The notes: generated by a model not told the origin, from the letters alone. Shown: positions 1-8,078, counted from the stretch's first letter. The stretch is 17,474 nucleotides of DNA from Treponema sp. (GCA_031266255.1 JAISBK010000078.1:1-17474), one strand, 5' to 3'. Program-made: numbers and translations.

Positions 1-108
1 GGCCGCCCGTTTCACTAATTTGACGCTCCTTTTCCCGGTTCTCCTAAACCCTTCAAGTTCCCGCCGTTCTTCCGGGCTTAATTCAATGCTCCGCCTGGTT
101 CTTATCAT
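1..108 (-). CDS. IS630-family transposase, N-terminal fragment (cut by window edge)
   Basis: Reading leftward from an ATG at 108, the 36 codons up to the window edge stay open. They encode the helix-turn-helix start typical of IS630/Tc1-like transposases: ELSPEERRELE, then RTGKRSVKLVKRA. In this family that segment is the N-terminal DNA-binding domain; the DDE catalytic part would lie beyond the left edge. No clear ribosome binding site precedes the ATG, and the frame stays open a little further upstream (as far as about 130), so the exact start is uncertain. The gene faces away from the remnant of a group II intron, and the end of the insertion sequence should lie somewhere between about 110 and 165. 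Identification is from remembered family pattern only. Confidence 0.75.
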   Translation of the reverse strand, partial: MIRTRRSIELSPEERRELEGFRRTGKRSVKLVKRAA

Positions 109-161
109 GGTTGTATTCCGCCCGATGGGATACTACCACGTTCTTCATTTTTGGTAAAGTT

Positions 162-365
162 TTAAGAGTTACCGGTAATAGGAATGGCCCTGGGCAAATC
201 TGGAAGGGTTACTGGCATACTGCCGATAGCCAAACACTCAAACATTCACTGGCCAACCACTATCTTGAATCAATCAGATTCCCGGATGTGCTTGAATGGT
301 TCGAGATACTGCACGAGAGGATAGGGCGGCTATTGAAGATACGCGCCCTTATCGCCGCCCATTGA
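162..365 (+). pseudogene. Group II intron maturase (reverse transcriptase) C-terminal remnant
   Basis: The frame ending at TGA 363-365 contains KGYWHTADSQTLKHSLANHYL and then EWFEILHER. This is the C-terminal maturase/DNA-binding tail of bacterial group II intron proteins, whose usual form is RKGYWRxAxSxxLxxxLTNxxL followed by RYExLH. Upstream of KGYW the similarity fades; a neighbouring frame gives a plausible continuation (ELPVIGMALGKSG), so a frameshift is likely. The reverse transcriptase domain is absent, apparently lost where the IS630-like element abuts. The stop codon lies directly at the start of intron domain V, as in intact introns. It cannot produce a working maturase. Confidence 0.75.
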
Positions 366-442
366 ACCGCCGTGTACCGAACGGTACGCACGGTGGTGTG
401 AGAAGACAGCTACTCAGCTGATGGGTAACCTCCTACTCGATT
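364..442 (+). ncRNA. Group II intron 3' end: domains V and VI
   Basis: Bases 364-397 form a 34-nt domain V hairpin. The lower stem ACCGCCGTG (366-374) pairs with CACGGTGGT (389-397) with one wobble. A two-base CG bulge (387-388) follows the upper stem TACC/GGTA, which is capped by GAAC. This is the conserved catalytic fold of group II introns. A second hairpin follows, with CAGCT/AGCTG around ACTC, and then the 3' end CCTCCTACTCGATT, matching domain VI and a typical intron 3' boundary near 441-442. The 5' intron domains are missing, so this is a truncated, non-self-splicing relic, although domains V and VI look structurally intact. Confidence 0.75.
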
Positions 443-635
443 ACCGATGCTCAAAACTCCTGATCCCCTTTCCTCAACCGAAACATCGATGCCATCAGGG
501 TAAGATTTCCACATGAGGAATCGCGGTAAATGCATATGGGTGTCACCATGGACGTTTACTTAAGATTTAACACAGGCCTCACAAACTAATACAAACAGAG
601 GTTCGTTGTGGTTGATATGGCATTGCTGAATCTTT

Positions 636-848
636 TTAGCTTTCCTTCCTGCTCATATACTTGTATTTTTTCCGCACTTCCCGAATGAACTTGCGGTTCT
701 TCCATTCCATGTTGTTCACCGCCGATGAAGCAAAAACAGTGGAAGCCGGGTCAAACCCAGCTTCTTGGGCCACCCTTTTATCGGCCCCCGCTATTTTAAA
801 AAGCCTGTTGTTGTCAAAACCGTGAAAAAATACCACCAACGATTCCAT
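636..848 (-). CDS. Small hypothetical protein, 70 aa
   Basis: I do not recognise this protein. The reason to believe it is real is the strong ribosome binding site AGGAGG (853-858 on the complement), 4 nt before the ATG at 848, and its position 61 nt downstream of the GH106-like gene on the same strand, so it could be co-transcribed. It has no signal peptide or membrane segment. The first part is mixed (MESLVVFFHGFDNNRLFKIAG) and the C-terminal third is very basic (NRKFIREVRKKYKYMSRKES), which could suit nucleic-acid or ribosome contact. It may also be the remaining end of a longer ancestral gene. Function is unknown; about even odds that it is expressed. Confidence 0.5.
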   Translation of the reverse strand: MESLVVFFHGFDNNRLFKIAGADKRVAQEAGFDPASTVFASSAVNNMEWKNRKFIREVRKKYKYMSRKES

Positions 849-909
849 AAAGCCTCCTGTTTAAGTTTGTAGTAACATGAGGGCTTTTAAAACCACACTG
901 GTACTGGCC

Positions 910-3900
910 CTATATGCTGATCCTAGGAGATGAAAGTATCCCTGTCTTCTCAAGCACATACTCATCGGACCAGTGGGAACCGGTAGTACGGTAACTCATC
1001 GGTGAGAGAAGGCGGTGCTCTTCATCCGCCATGTGGACCGAACCGAAACTGTTTACCCGGTTGCCGTAGAGGATCATATCTATACTTCCCGAAGCGGGGG
1101 CTGTAAACTGAAGGTTGTAGGGTGCAAAAGCCACGTTCCCCAGTCTTTTGCCATCCCCAAAAACTCCCACCATGGCGCCCTTGTAATGCAGAATCTGGAT
1201 GTTTGTCAGGCCGGTACAGTCCTTGGGCAGCGGCAGATGATAGGTCAAATTCCCACCATAGAAGGGAAGCCCCTGGGTGGTAATATCGCCAAAGGCAAGC
1301 TCCCGAGCTGGTGGAATTATCACCCCCCGCTTCCCCTGAACCCGGACGCCAAAATCGCCCAGAAGATAGTACCACTCCACATTAGTACGCTGTCCGTAGG
1401 GGAAGGAAAGCTCCAGGGTGTTCGCGCCTTTTTTGAGTGCCCCTAGGACCAGTTTTTTGATAACCCGGTCTACATAGTAACCTTCGGGCCTATTGGTAAC
1501 CTTGACGCCGTTCCAGAGAATCTCGGAGTCGTCCAGTTCTTCCCCCGCTAAGGTGATCATATCCAGGGTGATCTCGCTTTCCACGACAATACGGGCCCGC
1601 ACCTTGTGGGAAGGCGGAACCTTGGGAACCACCCAAGGCTGCGCTACCTGGGCCTCCCGAGGGGGCAGGCCGAGCCGACTCCTGAGGATGTTGTCAGCCT
1701 TGAGGATTTCCTCCTCCTCCATGAATTCTCCATCATCCAGACTGAGTTGCGCCCGATCCATTAAAAAGACGTTGGGCTCTTCCAGGCTCACCTTGACTAC
1801 GCCAGGGATAGGCAGGGTCCTGGTAAACACAAGTTTCTGCCGGGGCTTAAATTCCGAGGGCTCATCTGTGGGAATCAACCGCAGGAGCAAACTGTCGTGG
1901 AAACCGAATTCCCAGTTGATGATGGTCTTTCCGTTCTGTATCTTTGCCGGTGCTGGGGCAATCTCCCCGGTCAGGGTATTATACTCCTCGGCGGCAAAGA
2001 TCCCGGTCAGGACAATCCGTACATTCTCCGGATTAAGCTCATCCTCCCCACGCCGCCGGGGCGTCGAGAAGACCCTGAACTGATCGGACACCGCATGGGC
2101 GATGAAAAGCCAGTAACAGTCTCCATCTTTACGCATTTGATGAATAAACTGCCGGGCCGTTTCTCCGGTTTTTTCTATATAAAACGCCACTTTCCGTACT
2201 GGTTCCAGAGCCATCAGCAGGGGTTGTTTTTCAAAGGATATGTGGATTGATTGTTCCGCCAAAATCTTGGCCCGGCTACCGGGGACGGCATCCACTAGTT
2301 GGGGCGGCTCGCTCATAAAGATAAGCCTCCCGCCGGCGGCGCGGAACGCCTCAAGCCGTTCCAGGGTGGAGGAGCGCAGAGTTTCGCAACCGGGAACGAT
2401 GATCGTATCATAGCTCATGGCCCCTACTTTAAGGGGACTCCCGCCCTTTTCACACTGGCCCGGCAACAGAGATTCGCTTATAAAGTTAAAATCAATACCG
2501 CTAAAGATCAACCACTGGGTTATGTCCGAGAACTGCTGTTCCAGCCGTTCTGTCATGGAGTAGGTCTGGGACCAGGGCCCAAAACGAATCCAAAAGCTTT
2601 CTATCGGATGAATCACCGCTACGCTGATGACGGGCTTACCCCTGGTAAGGGCTGTATTGACCCTGGCAAAATGGTTTTCTATATAAGGATACTCTTTGAA
2701 CCAGGGGGATTGATAGTGGATACTGGCGGGATAATCCCGCTTCGCCTCGCCGGCCATGGAGTAGAGTGAAAGATGGGGGACCCTTAGGGTGATGCCTAGG
2801 GCCGCCTGCCAGTCGCCATGGATCTTATGCCCCCGAAAATCAAAACTCCAACTAGTAACACCATAGAGCTCAGACATCATCCCCTCACGATCACATTGGT
2901 GGGCCACCGACTGGGCTTGTTTCAGGGTGGTAAACTCGTACCTTGACCCCAGCATATCCACCCCAGGCAGGCCGAAGGCCGGGTAAGACCGCATAGCCTC
3001 GCCCACGGCAATGGTCTGACTGTGGAGGGCGGGCTCCCACATCAGGTGGCCGGTAAAGAGCAGGTTGTTCTTTTTACACCAGTCTCCAATGGTGTGCGAA
3101 AACGAGGTGGAAAAGAGTTCCGCCAAAAGATCATGGTAACGGTATCGCGCCAGTGAGGGGGCATGATCCGGCAGCTCCCATAAAATTTCAGGAACTTTTT
3201 CCAGCAGATCTTCTTTATATAATCTGGCGTAACTATCGCCAATAGTATCCGTCCAGGGAATGACTACATCTCCCTCCGTTTCGGGGAACGGGAGGGCGGT
3301 TTCGTAGGAAAACATTGGTTCATCGGCAAAGATCGAGGGAATAAGGCTGCCGAAATCGACGCCCACCGCTTTTTTATACGCCTCATGGGTCACTTCGACA
3401 AAACGTTTAACCGCAGCAGGGTTGAGGGTATCTATGTAGGTCTGGTTATTGTACCAGGGTCCGGGGAGATCCGTTTCAAGGTAGGCGTACCATTTTTTGC
3501 CCTGGCTGGCATCATTTTCGCCAATACGACGGTACGATTTAAGGCTGCCCGAGGTGTTAATCTCTATATCGAACACCGCCAAAAGCCTGCCGTTGCAGGT
3601 TCGGACCGGTTTAACGTAAGACGGCTGGGTTCCCGTGGGCTCGGAGCTTTCCGAATAGGGTATGGTGGTCATCAGAAGATGCCGCGCCCTGAACTTTTCT
3701 TCCTTGGATACAATGCCCCCTGCAGCCCCTGAAGGCCAGCGATCCTCATCGTAGAGATAGACCTTCATATTTTCCTGTCGGGCCTTTTCCACACAGGCTC
3801 TGATAGCATCCATATATTCTTCGCTCAGATAGGCTGTATCCAGTCCGGTACGGGGATGGAGGTGAGCACCACCGAATCCCATTTGTTTAAAATATTCAAT

Positions 3901-4029
3901 CTGGTCCTGGAGTGTCTTCGCATCCAGTTTGCCGTTCCAGGCCCAGAATGGAGCACCCCTATATTCGGCACCGGGATTGGCGAAGCTCTCTTTTTCCAAT
4001 ACGGGGGTTTTTGATTTTGGATACAGCAT
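910..4029 (-). CDS. GH106-like alpha-L-rhamnosidase family glycoside hydrolase
   Basis: A 1039-aa protein with the hallmarks of the GH106 and related rhamnosidase families. The N-terminus has FANPGAEYRGAPFWAWNG (16-33), GGAHLHPRTGLDTAYLS (53-69) and LYDEDRWPSGAAGG (92-105), which begin a (beta/alpha)8 barrel. FADEP (234-238) and SELYG (386-390) supply candidate acidic catalytic residues. The next part (about 465-600, with VAVIHPIESFW and IIVPGCETLRS) resembles the GATase-like domain of such enzymes. The C-terminal third is beta-rich, consistent with galactose-binding-like domains. There is no signal peptide, so it should act in the cytoplasm on imported oligosaccharides; releasing rhamnose from rhamnogalacturonan fits the GH28 and uronate genes nearby. 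The start is set by AAGGGAG (4036-4042 on the complement), 6 nt before ATG. It is divergent from the transporter operon. Family fairly sure; substrate inferred. Confidence 0.75.
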   Translation of the reverse strand: MLYPKSKTPVLEKESFANPGAEYRGAPFWAWNGKLDAKTLQDQIEYFKQMGFGGAHLHPRTGLDTAYLSEEYMDAIRACVEKARQENMKVYLYDEDRWPSGAAGGIVSKEEKFRARHLLMTTIPYSESSEPTGTQPSYVKPVRTCNGRLLAVFDIEINTSGSLKSYRRIGENDASQGKKWYAYLETDLPGPWYNNQTYIDTLNPAAVKRFVEVTHEAYKKAVGVDFGSLIPSIFADEPMFSYETALPFPETEGDVVIPWTDTIGDSYARLYKEDLLEKVPEILWELPDHAPSLARYRYHDLLAELFSTSFSHTIGDWCKKNNLLFTGHLMWEPALHSQTIAVGEAMRSYPAFGLPGVDMLGSRYEFTTLKQAQSVAHQCDREGMMSELYGVTSWSFDFRGHKIHGDWQAALGITLRVPHLSLYSMAGEAKRDYPASIHYQSPWFKEYPYIENHFARVNTALTRGKPVISVAVIHPIESFWIRFGPWSQTYSMTERLEQQFSDITQWLIFSGIDFNFISESLLPGQCEKGGSPLKVGAMSYDTIIVPGCETLRSSTLERLEAFRAAGGRLIFMSEPPQLVDAVPGSRAKILAEQSIHISFEKQPLLMALEPVRKVAFYIEKTGETARQFIHQMRKDGDCYWLFIAHAVSDQFRVFSTPRRRGEDELNPENVRIVLTGIFAAEEYNTLTGEIAPAPAKIQNGKTIINWEFGFHDSLLLRLIPTDEPSEFKPRQKLVFTRTLPIPGVVKVSLEEPNVFLMDRAQLSLDDGEFMEEEEILKADNILRSRLGLPPREAQVAQPWVVPKVPPSHKVRARIVVESEITLDMITLAGEELDDSEILWNGVKVTNRPEGYYVDRVIKKLVLGALKKGANTLELSFPYGQRTNVEWYYLLGDFGVRVQGKRGVIIPPARELAFGDITTQGLPFYGGNLTYHLPLPKDCTGLTNIQILHYKGAMVGVFGDGKRLGNVAFAPYNLQFTAPASGSIDMILYGNRVNSFGSVHMADEEHRLLSPMSYRTTGSHWSDEYVLEKTGILSSPRISI

Positions 4030-4073
4030 AATAATCTCCCTTGATAAAAAAATTGGATGACGCGTATAAATGC

Positions 4074-4102
4074 ATGATAGGACACCTTCTCGTAAAAGTC
4101 AA
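4074..4102 (-). promoter_or_regulatory. Sigma70-type promoter for the leftward GH106-like gene
   Basis: On the minus strand, TTGACT (4097-4102) is followed after exactly 17 nt by TATCAT (4074-4079). Transcription would start near 4067, giving a leader of about 38 nt before the ATG at 4029. An imperfect dyad, AAATTC...GAATTT (4105-4128), lies just upstream of the -35 box. Confidence 0.65.
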
Positions 4103-4133
4103 ACAAATTCTGAAAATTACCGGAATTTTATGG

Positions 4134-4151
4134 CGATCATTTTGATGATCG
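4134..4151. promoter_or_regulatory. Palindrome between the divergent promoters, candidate operator
   Basis: CGATCAT-TTTG-ATGATCG is a perfect 7-bp inverted repeat with a 4-nt centre. It ends 7 bp before the rightward -35 box and lies 31 bp from the leftward -35 box, so one bound protein could influence both promoters. It has no T-run and sits upstream of both start sites, which argues against a terminator. Confidence 0.45.
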
Positions 4152-4158
4152 ATTTTTG

Positions 4159-4187
4159 TTGACAGATCGGAATATGAGATTTACAAT
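4159..4187 (+). promoter_or_regulatory. Sigma70-type promoter for the rightward transporter operon
   Basis: A consensus -35 TTGACA (4159-4164), a 17-nt spacer and a near-consensus -10 TACAAT (4182-4187). The start would be near 4194, giving a leader of about 105 nt before the TTG start codon at 4299. This is the best promoter in the window, and it precedes a long run of rightward genes. Confidence 0.75.
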
Positions 4188-4192
4188 CAAAT

Positions 4193-4208
4193 ATCTGGGA
4201 TACCAGAT
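4193..4208. promoter_or_regulatory. Palindromic operator candidate over the rightward start site
   Basis: ATCTGG-GATA-CCAGAT is a perfect 6-bp inverted repeat with a 4-nt centre, lying over the predicted transcription start of the transporter operon. Its core CTGGGATACCAG resembles the TGGTATACCA-type sites bound by UxuR-like GntR/FCD regulators of uronate genes. An FCD regulator is encoded at 13770-14453. A protein bound here would block transcription initiation. Regulator assignment is inference. Confidence 0.5.
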
Positions 4209-4298
4209 GCCGTAATGGAGATTTGGACAAGGGTGTATTTTCTTGCAGTATATAATGAGTTATGTTCTGCGGGCGTCCTATGAGGAGGGAAAAACAAA

Positions 4299-5225
4299 TT
4301 GAAAAAGACCAATATTATCCTCAGAAGGCAGCTAAAAACCCGTATCTTCAGGCATTGGCAGCTCTATCTTCTGTTGATAGTTCCCTTGGCCTGGGTGGCA
4401 ACTTTCCGCTATGCCCCCATGTACGGTCTTCAAATCGCCTTTAAGGATTACAAGATGCGGGTGGGTTTTTGGGGCAGCGAATGGGCGGGGCTTAAACACT
4501 TCAAGATGTTTATCGGCTCCTATTACTTTCCTCGGCTCCTAGGTAATACAGTAGGTATCAGTCTCTATTCCATGATCGTTGGGTTCTTTCCGCCTATTAT
4601 CCTAGCAGTGGCATTGAACGAGTGCCGGAATATCTGGTTTAAGAAGACGGTCCAGATGATCACCTACGCGCCCTATTTTCTTTCCACAGTGGTAGTGGTG
4701 GGGATTCTGACCCAAATCCTCTCCACTAACGGCATCGTCAATTCCTTGATCACCTCGCTGGGGAACGAAGCCGTCAGTTTCTTGGGAACCGCCAGCCTTT
4801 TCAAATCGATCTATGTTTTCAGTGGGATCTGGCAGAGTACAGGGTACAATTCTATCATCTATTTGGCTGCCTTGGCGGGCATAAACCCGGAACTCCACGA
4901 GGTAGCCTACATAGACGGTGCCAATATCTGGCAGCGCATCTGGCATGTGGATATTCCCGGCATCCTGCCCACAGCGATTATTCTTTTTATTGTCAGCGCC
5001 GCCAGCCTCCTCAATGTCGGGTTTGAAAAGGTTTACCTGATGCAAAATCCACTCAACATCAGCACCTCCGATGTAATTTCAACCTACACCTACCGGATGG
5101 GTTTGATCGACATGAATTACAGCCTTGCCACAGCGGTAGGCTTATTTCAGTCGGTGGTTTCCTTCGTTTTTATGCTGGCGGTGAATCACATTGCCAAAAA
5201 GTTAAGCGAAGTGAGTTTGTGGTAA
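4299..5225 (+). CDS. ABC sugar importer permease, LplB/YtcP type (first of pair)
   Basis: A 308-aa polytopic membrane protein of the binding-protein-dependent transport permease family, LplB-like branch. These permeases often sit with large binding proteins and carry complex oligosaccharides, including rhamnogalacturonan fragments. The first membrane helix (about 22-37) leads into RYAPMYGLQIAFKDY, typical of this branch. The EAA loop that contacts the ATPase is at about 200-224 (HEVAYIDGANIWQRIWHVDIP). The start codon is TTG, chosen because GAGGAGGG (4282-4289) lies 9 nt upstream; a separate reading frame from an ATG at 4262 is a shadow. The gene begins the rightward operon and is 13 nt from the second permease. 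No ATPase gene is present, so a shared MsmX-like ATPase elsewhere is expected. Confidence 0.88.
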   Translation: MKKTNIILRRQLKTRIFRHWQLYLLLIVPLAWVATFRYAPMYGLQIAFKDYKMRVGFWGSEWAGLKHFKMFIGSYYFPRLLGNTVGISLYSMIVGFFPPIILAVALNECRNIWFKKTVQMITYAPYFLSTVVVVGILTQILSTNGIVNSLITSLGNEAVSFLGTASLFKSIYVFSGIWQSTGYNSIIYLAALAGINPELHEVAYIDGANIWQRIWHVDIPGILPTAIILFIVSAASLLNVGFEKVYLMQNPLNISTSDVISTYTYRMGLIDMNYSLATAVGLFQSVVSFVFMLAVNHIAKKLSEVSLW

Positions 5226-5238
5226 GAGGAGGAAGACA

Positions 5239-6135
5239 ATGGCAACCAAGATGCGGCTTTCCCCCAGTGACCGGGTTTTTTATCTTGTTGATTATCTTTT
5301 GTTACTTTTCTGCGGCGTTGTCGTGCTCCTACCGCTCCTCAATGTGTTTGCCCAGTCCTTGTCGGATCCCCAGTCGGTTATTTCCGGGCGGGTAAAATTT
5401 TGGCCCCGGCATTTTACTCTGAGTACCTTTGATCTCATACTCAAAAACAAAAACATCATCATCGGTTATGTTAACACTTTGTTCTACGCATCTGTGGGGA
5501 CGGTGATAAACTTAATCATCACGGTAATGTGCGCCTACCCACTGTCCCGGCAGGAATTTGTGGGCCGTAATGTCTTTATGGTGATCTTTGCTTTTACCAT
5601 GATGTTTTCTGGCGGCATGATCCCCACCTACATCATTATAAAGAACCTAGGCCTCCTGGACACACGTTGGGTGATGATACTTCCCAGCGGCATGGCGGTA
5701 TGGAACATGATCCTAGCCCGGACCTTCTTCCAGAATACCATTCCCAAGGAGTTGTACGAATCCGCAGAGCTTGATGGGGCCAGCGATATAAGGGTACTGA
5801 TCTCCATGGTGCTTCCGCTGTCGGGACCCATCCTGGCGGTCCTGACCTTATTTTACGCAGTGAGTACCCACTGGAACGCCTATTTTGACGCCATGATGTA
5901 TCTGCGATCTCAACGGCTTTTTAACATCCAGTTGATCCTGCGGAACGCTATGGCGAACATTGAAGCCTTGCTTCACCAGACCGGTGATCTTGGACAAATC
6001 GTACAGAATCTTGCCCTCATGGAGGCAAGCAAATACGTGATTATCGTTATTTCCATGCTGCCCGTATTGATCATTTACCCCTTTGTGCAAAAATATTTTA
6101 TTAAGGGGATAATGATAGGAGCCATAAAAGGCTGA
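5239..6135 (+). CDS. ABC sugar importer permease, LplC/YtcP type (second of pair)
   Basis: A 298-aa permease of the MalG-like half of the same importer. A helix at about 16-38 (LVDYLLLLFCGVVVLLPLLNVFAQSL is split across its end) precedes the periplasmic segment. FSGGMIPTYIIIKNLGLLDT (123-142) is highly typical of the LplC/YtcP branch. The ATPase-contact loop is at about 174-197 (ESAELDGASDIRVLISMVLP). The protein ends in KGIMIGAIKG, the usual C-terminal tail of these permeases. GAGGAGGAAG lies just before the ATG. With the preceding permease it forms the transmembrane channel fed by the binding protein at 6175-7938. Confidence 0.9.
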   Translation: MATKMRLSPSDRVFYLVDYLLLLFCGVVVLLPLLNVFAQSLSDPQSVISGRVKFWPRHFTLSTFDLILKNKNIIIGYVNTLFYASVGTVINLIITVMCAYPLSRQEFVGRNVFMVIFAFTMMFSGGMIPTYIIIKNLGLLDTRWVMILPSGMAVWNMILARTFFQNTIPKELYESAELDGASDIRVLISMVLPLSGPILAVLTLFYAVSTHWNAYFDAMMYLRSQRLFNIQLILRNAMANIEALLHQTGDLGQIVQNLALMEASKYVIIVISMLPVLIIYPFVQKYFIKGIMIGAIKG

Positions 6136-6174
6136 TCAAACCCAATTGAAGGGAAGAATAAGGAGAAAAACGTT

Positions 6175-7938
6175 ATGAGAAAGAGATTTTTAGGCATTGT
6201 GGTTGTTGGGTTGATGGCACTGACAACCCTGGAGAATGTCTATGCCGGGGGTGGTGGACAGAAACCGGATTCTGGAAACAAGACTATCGACCAGAGCAAT
6301 TTCACCCCCCTGGGTACCTACCCGATTGTGAAAACCAAAGAGACCATCACGATTATGTCCAGTATAGAATTCGCCGAGCAAAATTACGATACTAACTGGA
6401 TGACCGAGTTCTACGAAAACAAAACCAATGTTCATGTGAACTGGGTCACCGCGCCGCTACAGGAGTTTAAGACACGATTGAACACTGTTCTCGCTTCGGG
6501 TGAATATCTTGATTATATAAGTTGTGGCGGACATACCTCCAGATCCCTTACCATGAATGAGATAATGAGATTGGCTGAACAGGAGCTGATCCTGCCAATG
6601 CAGGATTATATTGAATCGGACTCGGTCTACTTTAAGAATGATCTTACCAAAATTCCAGGCTGGAAACAGGTGATCACCCTCCCCAATGGGAATATGTATG
6701 CAATACCTTCCTATTCGGGGGATTATCATACCATGTACTACGGTAAAATGTGGGTAAACAAACTCTTCCTAAAAAATGTGGGTCTGGATTACCCGAAGAC
6801 TATCGACGAATTCTACAATATGCTGGTGGCCTTTAAGACCAAAGACGCCAATGGCAATGGCAACCCCAACGACGAGATACCCCTCATCGGGGCCACCGAT
6901 ACCTGGTCCGCCCGGCTCAGTCCCTTCCTCATGTCCGCATTTATCTTCGATGATGGGGAAAACCGTCTGTTCCTGGAAAATGGCAAGATAGTAGCCTCCT
7001 ACACCAGGCCCGAGTGGCAGGAGGGTCTCAGGGTCCTTAACCAGTGGTTTAAGGAAGGACTCATCTCCCGGGACAGTTTTACCATGAAACGGCCGGATCG
7101 GCATCAGCTTAACAGCAGCAAGTACGAGTCTATTATCGGCGCTATGCCCAATCCGCATAATCTGAATCTGGGCGTCCGCGAGGCAGGTGAGCCAGTACGC
7201 TGGATTGACTACGAACCTATTGCACCGATTAAGGGTCCCAAGGGAGTACAGGAAACTTATTACGGCTATTACAACCCCTTCGGAGCGAACGGTGCCCGAG
7301 GTGTTGTACCAGCCACTTGCAAAAACCCGGCCCTGGTTATGCGGTGGCTTGATTGGTTCGGTAGTCAGGAAGGGACCCTGCGGGTGTGGTTTGGCATGAG
7401 CCTTTCCGATCCCGATCCGAGTGCTATCGGTATCAATGGGAAGTTGGCCCTGTTCAAGGGCTACGGAGAAGGCGCTCCAGAACTCAACTTAAAACCCGGC
7501 GATAAATATTACAACAATTTTCGCTGGGGCGAACAGTTTCCCCTGTTTCGGGACTTTGATCTCTATGAAGGCTGGCAGAAAGCCGTCGACATGCTGGCCC
7601 CCGATGGTTCCGGCCAGGAACGCTTCCTGACGGTGAAGTCCAGAGAAAACTACGCTCCTTACGGACAGAAAATTGAAAGTATAATTCCGCCCATGTTTTA
7701 TAGCCAAGCGGATATTGCAGAAATGACCCTCATGACCACCAACATCAATACCTATGTGGAAGAAAGCTTTGCCAAATTTGTGGTGGGAGATCTGAATATC
7801 AATACTCAGTGGGCGGTATTCCAGAATGAGCTTAAGAAACTGGGGATAGACCGGTATCTGGAAATCATCCAGAAAACCTACAACAACAGCAGCTTTGCGA
7901 ATGGTAGTCTCAACTGGATGCCTAATACCATTAAGTAG
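6175..7938 (+). CDS. Large extracellular solute-binding protein, LplA-like
   Basis: A 587-aa binding protein for the LplB/LplC-like permeases just upstream. Residues 1-24 are a signal peptide (MRKRF, then a hydrophobic stretch, ending VYA) cut before GGGGQ. There is no lipobox cysteine, so signal peptidase I cleavage is expected and the mature protein would be periplasmic. The glycine-rich mature start is a treponeme habit. ETITIMSS begins the first lobe of the family-1 binding fold, and PFGANGARGVVPATCKNPALVMRWLDW is split over the late domain typical of LplA proteins; size (550-600 aa) also fits. AAGGAG precedes the ATG. The ligand is probably a pectic oligosaccharide, judging from the two cytoplasmic glycoside hydrolases. 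It is followed by a hairpin-rich gap. Confidence 0.88.
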   Translation: MRKRFLGIVVVGLMALTTLENVYAGGGGQKPDSGNKTIDQSNFTPLGTYPIVKTKETITIMSSIEFAEQNYDTNWMTEFYENKTNVHVNWVTAPLQEFKTRLNTVLASGEYLDYISCGGHTSRSLTMNEIMRLAEQELILPMQDYIESDSVYFKNDLTKIPGWKQVITLPNGNMYAIPSYSGDYHTMYYGKMWVNKLFLKNVGLDYPKTIDEFYNMLVAFKTKDANGNGNPNDEIPLIGATDTWSARLSPFLMSAFIFDDGENRLFLENGKIVASYTRPEWQEGLRVLNQWFKEGLISRDSFTMKRPDRHQLNSSKYESIIGAMPNPHNLNLGVREAGEPVRWIDYEPIAPIKGPKGVQETYYGYYNPFGANGARGVVPATCKNPALVMRWLDWFGSQEGTLRVWFGMSLSDPDPSAIGINGKLALFKGYGEGAPELNLKPGDKYYNNFRWGEQFPLFRDFDLYEGWQKAVDMLAPDGSGQERFLTVKSRENYAPYGQKIESIIPPMFYSQADIAEMTLMTTNINTYVEESFAKFVVGDLNINTQWAVFQNELKKLGIDRYLEIIQKTYNNSSFANGSLNWMPNTIK

Positions 7939-7946
7939 TTACACTG

Positions 7947-7973
7947 GAAGACTCCCCGCTAGGAGATGTCTTC
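7947..7973 (+). terminator. Hairpin after the binding-protein gene, weak terminator candidate
   Basis: GAAGAC (7947-7952) pairs with GTCTTC (7968-7973), and TCC with GGA inside, leaving a small bulge and a loop. It starts 9 nt after the stop codon at 7938. A short T-run (7979-7984) follows about 6 nt after the stem, so termination would be partial at best; it may instead stabilise the 3' end of the upstream message. Confidence 0.35.
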
Positions 7974-7980
7974 TGTGGAT

Positions 7981-8014
7981 TTTTCCTTTGCCCACCCTGT
8001 GTGGCAAAGGAAAA
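7981..8014. repeat. 12-bp perfect inverted repeat (intercistronic hairpin)
   Basis: TTTTCCTTTGCC (7981-7992) and GGCAAAGGAAAA (8003-8014) are exact complements around a 10-nt loop, and CAC/GTG inside the loop can extend the stem. No T-run follows on either strand, although the T/A ends of the stem could allow weak termination. Attenuation or 3'-end protection between the two importer gene sets is plausible. Confidence 0.6.
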
Positions 8015-8039
8015 TTGGGGGGAAACTTATTCTCTTATT

Positions 8040-8077
8040 AGACTTGTTCGATACCCGGTTGGTTATCGAACAAGTCT
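8040..8077. repeat. 14-bp perfect inverted repeat
   Basis: AGACTTGTTCGATA (8040-8053) and TATCGAACAAGTCT (8064-8077) are exact complements around CCCGGTTGGT. The arm contains TTGTTCGA, which recurs in the next dyad downstream (8117-8123). The look is that of a dispersed palindromic intergenic element rather than a protein operator. Whether it recurs elsewhere in the genome cannot be seen here. Confidence 0.65.
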
Positions 8078-8078
8078 T

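Noticed and set aside
1493..2083. Plus-strand open frame of 196 codons inside the GH106-like gene
   Set aside because: Serine/arginine-rich shadow translation of the real minus-strand gene.
4262..4444. Short plus-strand frame starting ahead of the first permease
   Set aside because: It overlaps the permease in another frame and resembles no protein; the permease's TTG start has the ribosome site.
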